From assembly GCA_019416265.1 (NCBI GenBank), contig DXXQ01000093.1, positions 1 through 8,107 on the forward strand: DNA of 8,107 bases, given 5' to 3'. Position numbers and translations under genes: made by a program. The notes below the pieces were generated by a model. The model was given only the letters and a program-made list of their open reading frames with translations, ran no database searches and was not told the DNA's origin. Origin of the DNA: Clostridiales bacterium (GTDB lineage Bacteria > Bacillota > Clostridia > Lachnospirales > Lachnospiraceae). This document shows, one piece after another, positions 5,949 through 8,107 of this stretch. Each line of letters begins with the position of its first letter. Position 1 is the first letter of the stretch.

Positions 5949-8027
5949 ATGAGAAAAAAACAACTTTTGGCTTTTTTAATGGCAGGAGCCCTGACTGTAG
6001 GAATGACTCCCGCAGCAGCTTTTGCGGCAGTTGACGAAACTGCATCTTTATCTATAGAAGAAGGTATGCTGGAAACAGAGGAAGAGGAGGTTGAGGTTCC
6101 TGTTGAAACTCCTTCTGCTCCTCCGGAAGCACCGGTTGAGCCGGAGGTTCCGTCTGAACCAACAGAGACGCCTTCCGAGCCCACAGAAACACCTTCTGAG
6201 CCGGATGCCCAGCCAACGGAAACACCGGTACAGCCGGATGTACAGGCCGGCGGGGCTGGTGAGCTGGAAACAACGGCAACACCTACTCCTACAGAAGCTC
6301 CGAAGAGCATGATCATGATCGGAACCACTTCATATGAGAGTCTTGCCAAGGCCATCGAGGCAGTTCCGGATAATGCGGCGGAAACAACAAACATCACAGT
6401 GACCGGAACCATAGAGCTTAGCGAAACTGTTACAGTTTCAGCAGGCAAGAATGTGACGATCGCAGCAGCAGAAGAGAATACCTCCATTGAACGTGCTGCA
6501 GGATTTACAGGAAATATGTTCCATACAGAAGGAACTCTTCAGTTTACCACTGCAACGGTAACGAAAGAGGACGGCTCCTCTGTTACAGGAACACTGATCG
6601 TAGACGGTTCCACAGATGACGGAGCTGCAACAGAAGGCACCATCGTGGAAGTGACAGGCGGCAATTTCGCTCTTGCAGCAGGAGTTACTTTAACAGGAAA
6701 CACAACTACAGGAAACGGCGGCGCTGTACGCAACACTGCCGGAACTGTTTCTCTCTTAGGCGGAACCATCACAGGAAACCAGGCTGCAGAGGGCGGCGCT
6801 CTTTACAGTGAAGGCGCTGTAAATGTGGCAGGAACAGTTTCTGTGACAGAAAATAAAAAAACAGAGGGACTGGAAGAGAACAACATCACCCTGAAAGGGG
6901 AAAACGCAGTGATCACTGTACAGGGTGAGCTCACAAATTCCAAGGTTGGCGTTGACGTACTGGAAGGCGCAGAGGGAAGAAAGGTTATCGCTCTTGCAGA
7001 AGGCGTGACCACTCCTCTTGCAGATGTGCTTGCACAGTTTACCTATAACGGAACAGGCTTTACTCTGGATGAGAACGGCGCCCTGAAATCCACAGAGGTT
7101 GCGCCAAGCCCTACACCGACTCCGGAGATCAAGGAGCTTAAAGTAACAGCCAAGAGCATGAAATGGACAGGCCATAACAGCATTGAGCTGGTTGCAAACT
7201 CCAATAAAGACGGTCAGTATTATGTGAAATGGGTAAAGAAAGGCGACAAGGCTCCAAGCTTTGACCTTGATAAAAAAGGCGGCGACGTTGTAGCAGATTA
7301 CGAATTTAAAGCTTTTGTCACAGATCTTCCGGAGGAAGAGGTAGATATTTATATCTGCGTACAGGATAATGACAAACAGCACAAAGCAGTTCTGTTCCAG
7401 CCGAACTATCAGAAGCGCCCGGCTGCTCCTGTAACCCCGACACCTGACCATGTTCCGGTAATCCCAAGCGTAAAGGACAGTGTTGTCACAGGTCTTGAAA
7501 ATCCGCTGGAATTTTATCCGAATAAATTCTATGATTTCACAGTTGTAGGTGCAGGTACACAGAACAAGAATCCGGGAACCGGCGATGTGAAGTGGGTTCC
7601 GTTATACTGGAGTATGTCCTCAAATCCTTCTGACAGGGACAAACATACTTCATGGAGAATCGGAACAACAAACGGTCTGAAGACAGCGGCAACCTATAAT
7701 CTGTATGTATTCTTCCAGAAGGCTGTTTATGACGGTTCCAGCTGGCAGATGACAGATACCGTTGAATCTGTGGCATATAAATTTATGTCCAAAGCAATCT
7801 CCATAACAGCTACACCGACTCCGGGCGGAAACGAATACGGCGGCGGTGATGACGGTTCCGGAGACGGATATTCAGATCCGGAAGATTACACAGACAGCGC
7901 TGATGATTCCAAGGATGCAGTTGCCACAGGCGACGAGACTCCTGTAGGAACCATGATGGCTCTTGCAGCAGCTTCACTTCTGGCCGGCGGCTACGTTCTT
8001 GTAAGAAGACGCAAAAAAGAAATCTAA
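5949..8027 (+). CDS. Secreted, C-terminally anchored beta-helix surface protein
   Basis: A 692-residue cell-surface protein of unknown ligand. In order: signal peptide 1-26 (MRKK, hydrophobic core, likely cut AFA-AVD); acidic segment 37-49; a Pro/Glu/Thr-rich stalk 50-98; linker TPTPTEAP 111-118; a Ser/Thr/Gly-rich beta-helix-like region about 122-380, with TLTGNTTTGNGGAV near 247-260 and GGTITGNQAAEGGAL at 271-285; linker PSPTPTP 386-392; an Ig/FN3-like module about 395-490 (YYVKW, then DIYICVQD); a Pro linker 491-505; a Trp/Tyr-rich module about 510-620 not firmly recognised (WVPLYW, SWRIG, YNLYVFFQK); Gly/Asp-rich spacer 622-657; and an anchor with VATGD 658-662, a hydrophobic segment about 667-685 and RRRKK 686-690. 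Adhesion or glycan binding is a reasonable guess. No catalytic motif is visible. It has its own promoter and terminator. Only one cysteine is present (470), as is usual for exported Firmicutes proteins. Confidence 0.9.
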   Translation: MRKKQLLAFLMAGALTVGMTPAAAFAAVDETASLSIEEGMLETEEEEVEVPVETPSAPPEAPVEPEVPSEPTETPSEPTETPSEPDAQPTETPVQPDVQAGGAGELETTATPTPTEAPKSMIMIGTTSYESLAKAIEAVPDNAAETTNITVTGTIELSETVTVSAGKNVTIAAAEENTSIERAAGFTGNMFHTEGTLQFTTATVTKEDGSSVTGTLIVDGSTDDGAATEGTIVEVTGGNFALAAGVTLTGNTTTGNGGAVRNTAGTVSLLGGTITGNQAAEGGALYSEGAVNVAGTVSVTENKKTEGLEENNITLKGENAVITVQGELTNSKVGVDVLEGAEGRKVIALAEGVTTPLADVLAQFTYNGTGFTLDENGALKSTEVAPSPTPTPEIKELKVTAKSMKWTGHNSIELVANSNKDGQYYVKWVKKGDKAPSFDLDKKGGDVVADYEFKAFVTDLPEEEVDIYICVQDNDKQHKAVLFQPNYQKRPAAPVTPTPDHVPVIPSVKDSVVTGLENPLEFYPNKFYDFTVVGAGTQNKNPGTGDVKWVPLYWSMSSNPSDRDKHTSWRIGTTNGLKTAATYNLYVFFQKAVYDGSSWQMTDTVESVAYKFMSKAISITATPTPGGNEYGGGDDGSGDGYSDPEDYTDSADDSKDAVATGDETPVGTMMALAAASLLAGGYVLVRRRKKEI
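6096..6242 (+). repeat. Pro/Glu/Thr-rich stalk with imperfect heptad repeat
   Basis: Residues 50-98 of the surface protein are low-complexity. PSEPTET occurs twice in tandem (residues 68-81) and a degenerate third copy PSEPDAQPTET follows. Codons differ between copies (for example TCT/TCC and GAA/GAG), so the DNA is not a recent exact duplication. Such stalks usually span the wall and hold the head domain away from the membrane. Confidence 0.75.
7920..8018 (+). other. Degenerate sortase-type sorting signal
   Basis: Residues 658-690 show the three-part layout of a wall-anchoring signal: a T-G motif (VATGDETP), about 19 hydrophobic residues, and a basic RRRKK tail two residues from the end. 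The Leu-Pro of LPxTG is missing. 'x-x-T-G-D' variants are frequent on clostridial surface proteins, so a sortase substrate is likely, though simple membrane retention is possible. Confidence 0.65.
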
Positions 8028-8045
8028 ATATATTAAAGGTTACGA

Positions 8046-8077
8046 AAAAGAGACAGGTCTTATGGCCTGTCTCTTTT
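8046..8077 (+). terminator. Rho-independent terminator after the surface protein gene
   Basis: A 12-bp perfect stem (8046-8057 with 8066-8077, core GAGACAGG/CCTGTCTC) has an eight-base loop and ends in TTTT. It lies 19 bases after the stop. The run of As on the left arm means it could also work for transcription coming from the right. Confidence 0.88.
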
Positions 8078-8107
8078 CATATATTATTTTAAAGGATACA
8101 TAAGGGG

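Noticed and set aside
5927..6487. 186-codon open frame on the - strand opposite the start of the surface protein gene
   Set aside because: It is a mirror of the Pro/Glu/Thr-rich coding sequence, giving Ser/Gly/Val low-complexity protein. It has no plausible family and sits across a strong + strand promoter's product.
6756..7451. 231-codon open frame on the - strand inside the surface protein gene
   Set aside because: Its translation shows no recognisable domain and it lies wholly within a well-supported + strand gene.

Overview
The window looks like chromosomal DNA of a Gram-positive gut-type Clostridia, most plausibly Lachnospiraceae. This is inferred from moderate GC, strong GGAGG-type ribosome binding sites, a PUA-less ProB, a YnzC/DUF896 gene, a YerB-type protein, and a surface protein with TPTP linkers and a 'TGD...' C-terminal anchor. 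Every gene is on the + strand, coding density is high, and no gap exceeds about 175 bases. I see no RNA gene, transposon, CRISPR array, prophage or defence gene.

Layout: (1) 1-1296, the C-terminal part of a family 3 glycoside hydrolase whose catalytic barrel lies off the left edge. (2) 1342-2912, a promoter, a probable 5'-UTR hairpin, phoH and ybeY, with the two genes overlapping by 4 bases; this is an RNA/ribosome-maintenance pair. (3) 2927-4072, a yerB/DUF3048 secreted protein gene with its own likely -10 box, closed by a strong rho-independent terminator. (4) 4198-5846, proB, a DUF896 gene and 5-formyltetrahydrofolate cyclo-ligase, closely packed and probably one transcript. (5) 5870-8077, a well-defined promoter, a 692-residue cell-surface protein and a terminator, forming a self-contained monocistronic unit.

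Functionally the middle of the window is housekeeping: rRNA maturation, the first step of proline synthesis, and folate salvage. The two ends face the environment: glycan hydrolysis on the left, and a wall- or membrane-anchored beta-helix protein on the right. The least ordinary items are the surface protein (degenerate sorting signal, two C-terminal modules not firmly recognised), the hairpin at the predicted 5' end of the phoH mRNA, and proB without proA beside it. I found no convincing novel multi-gene system.
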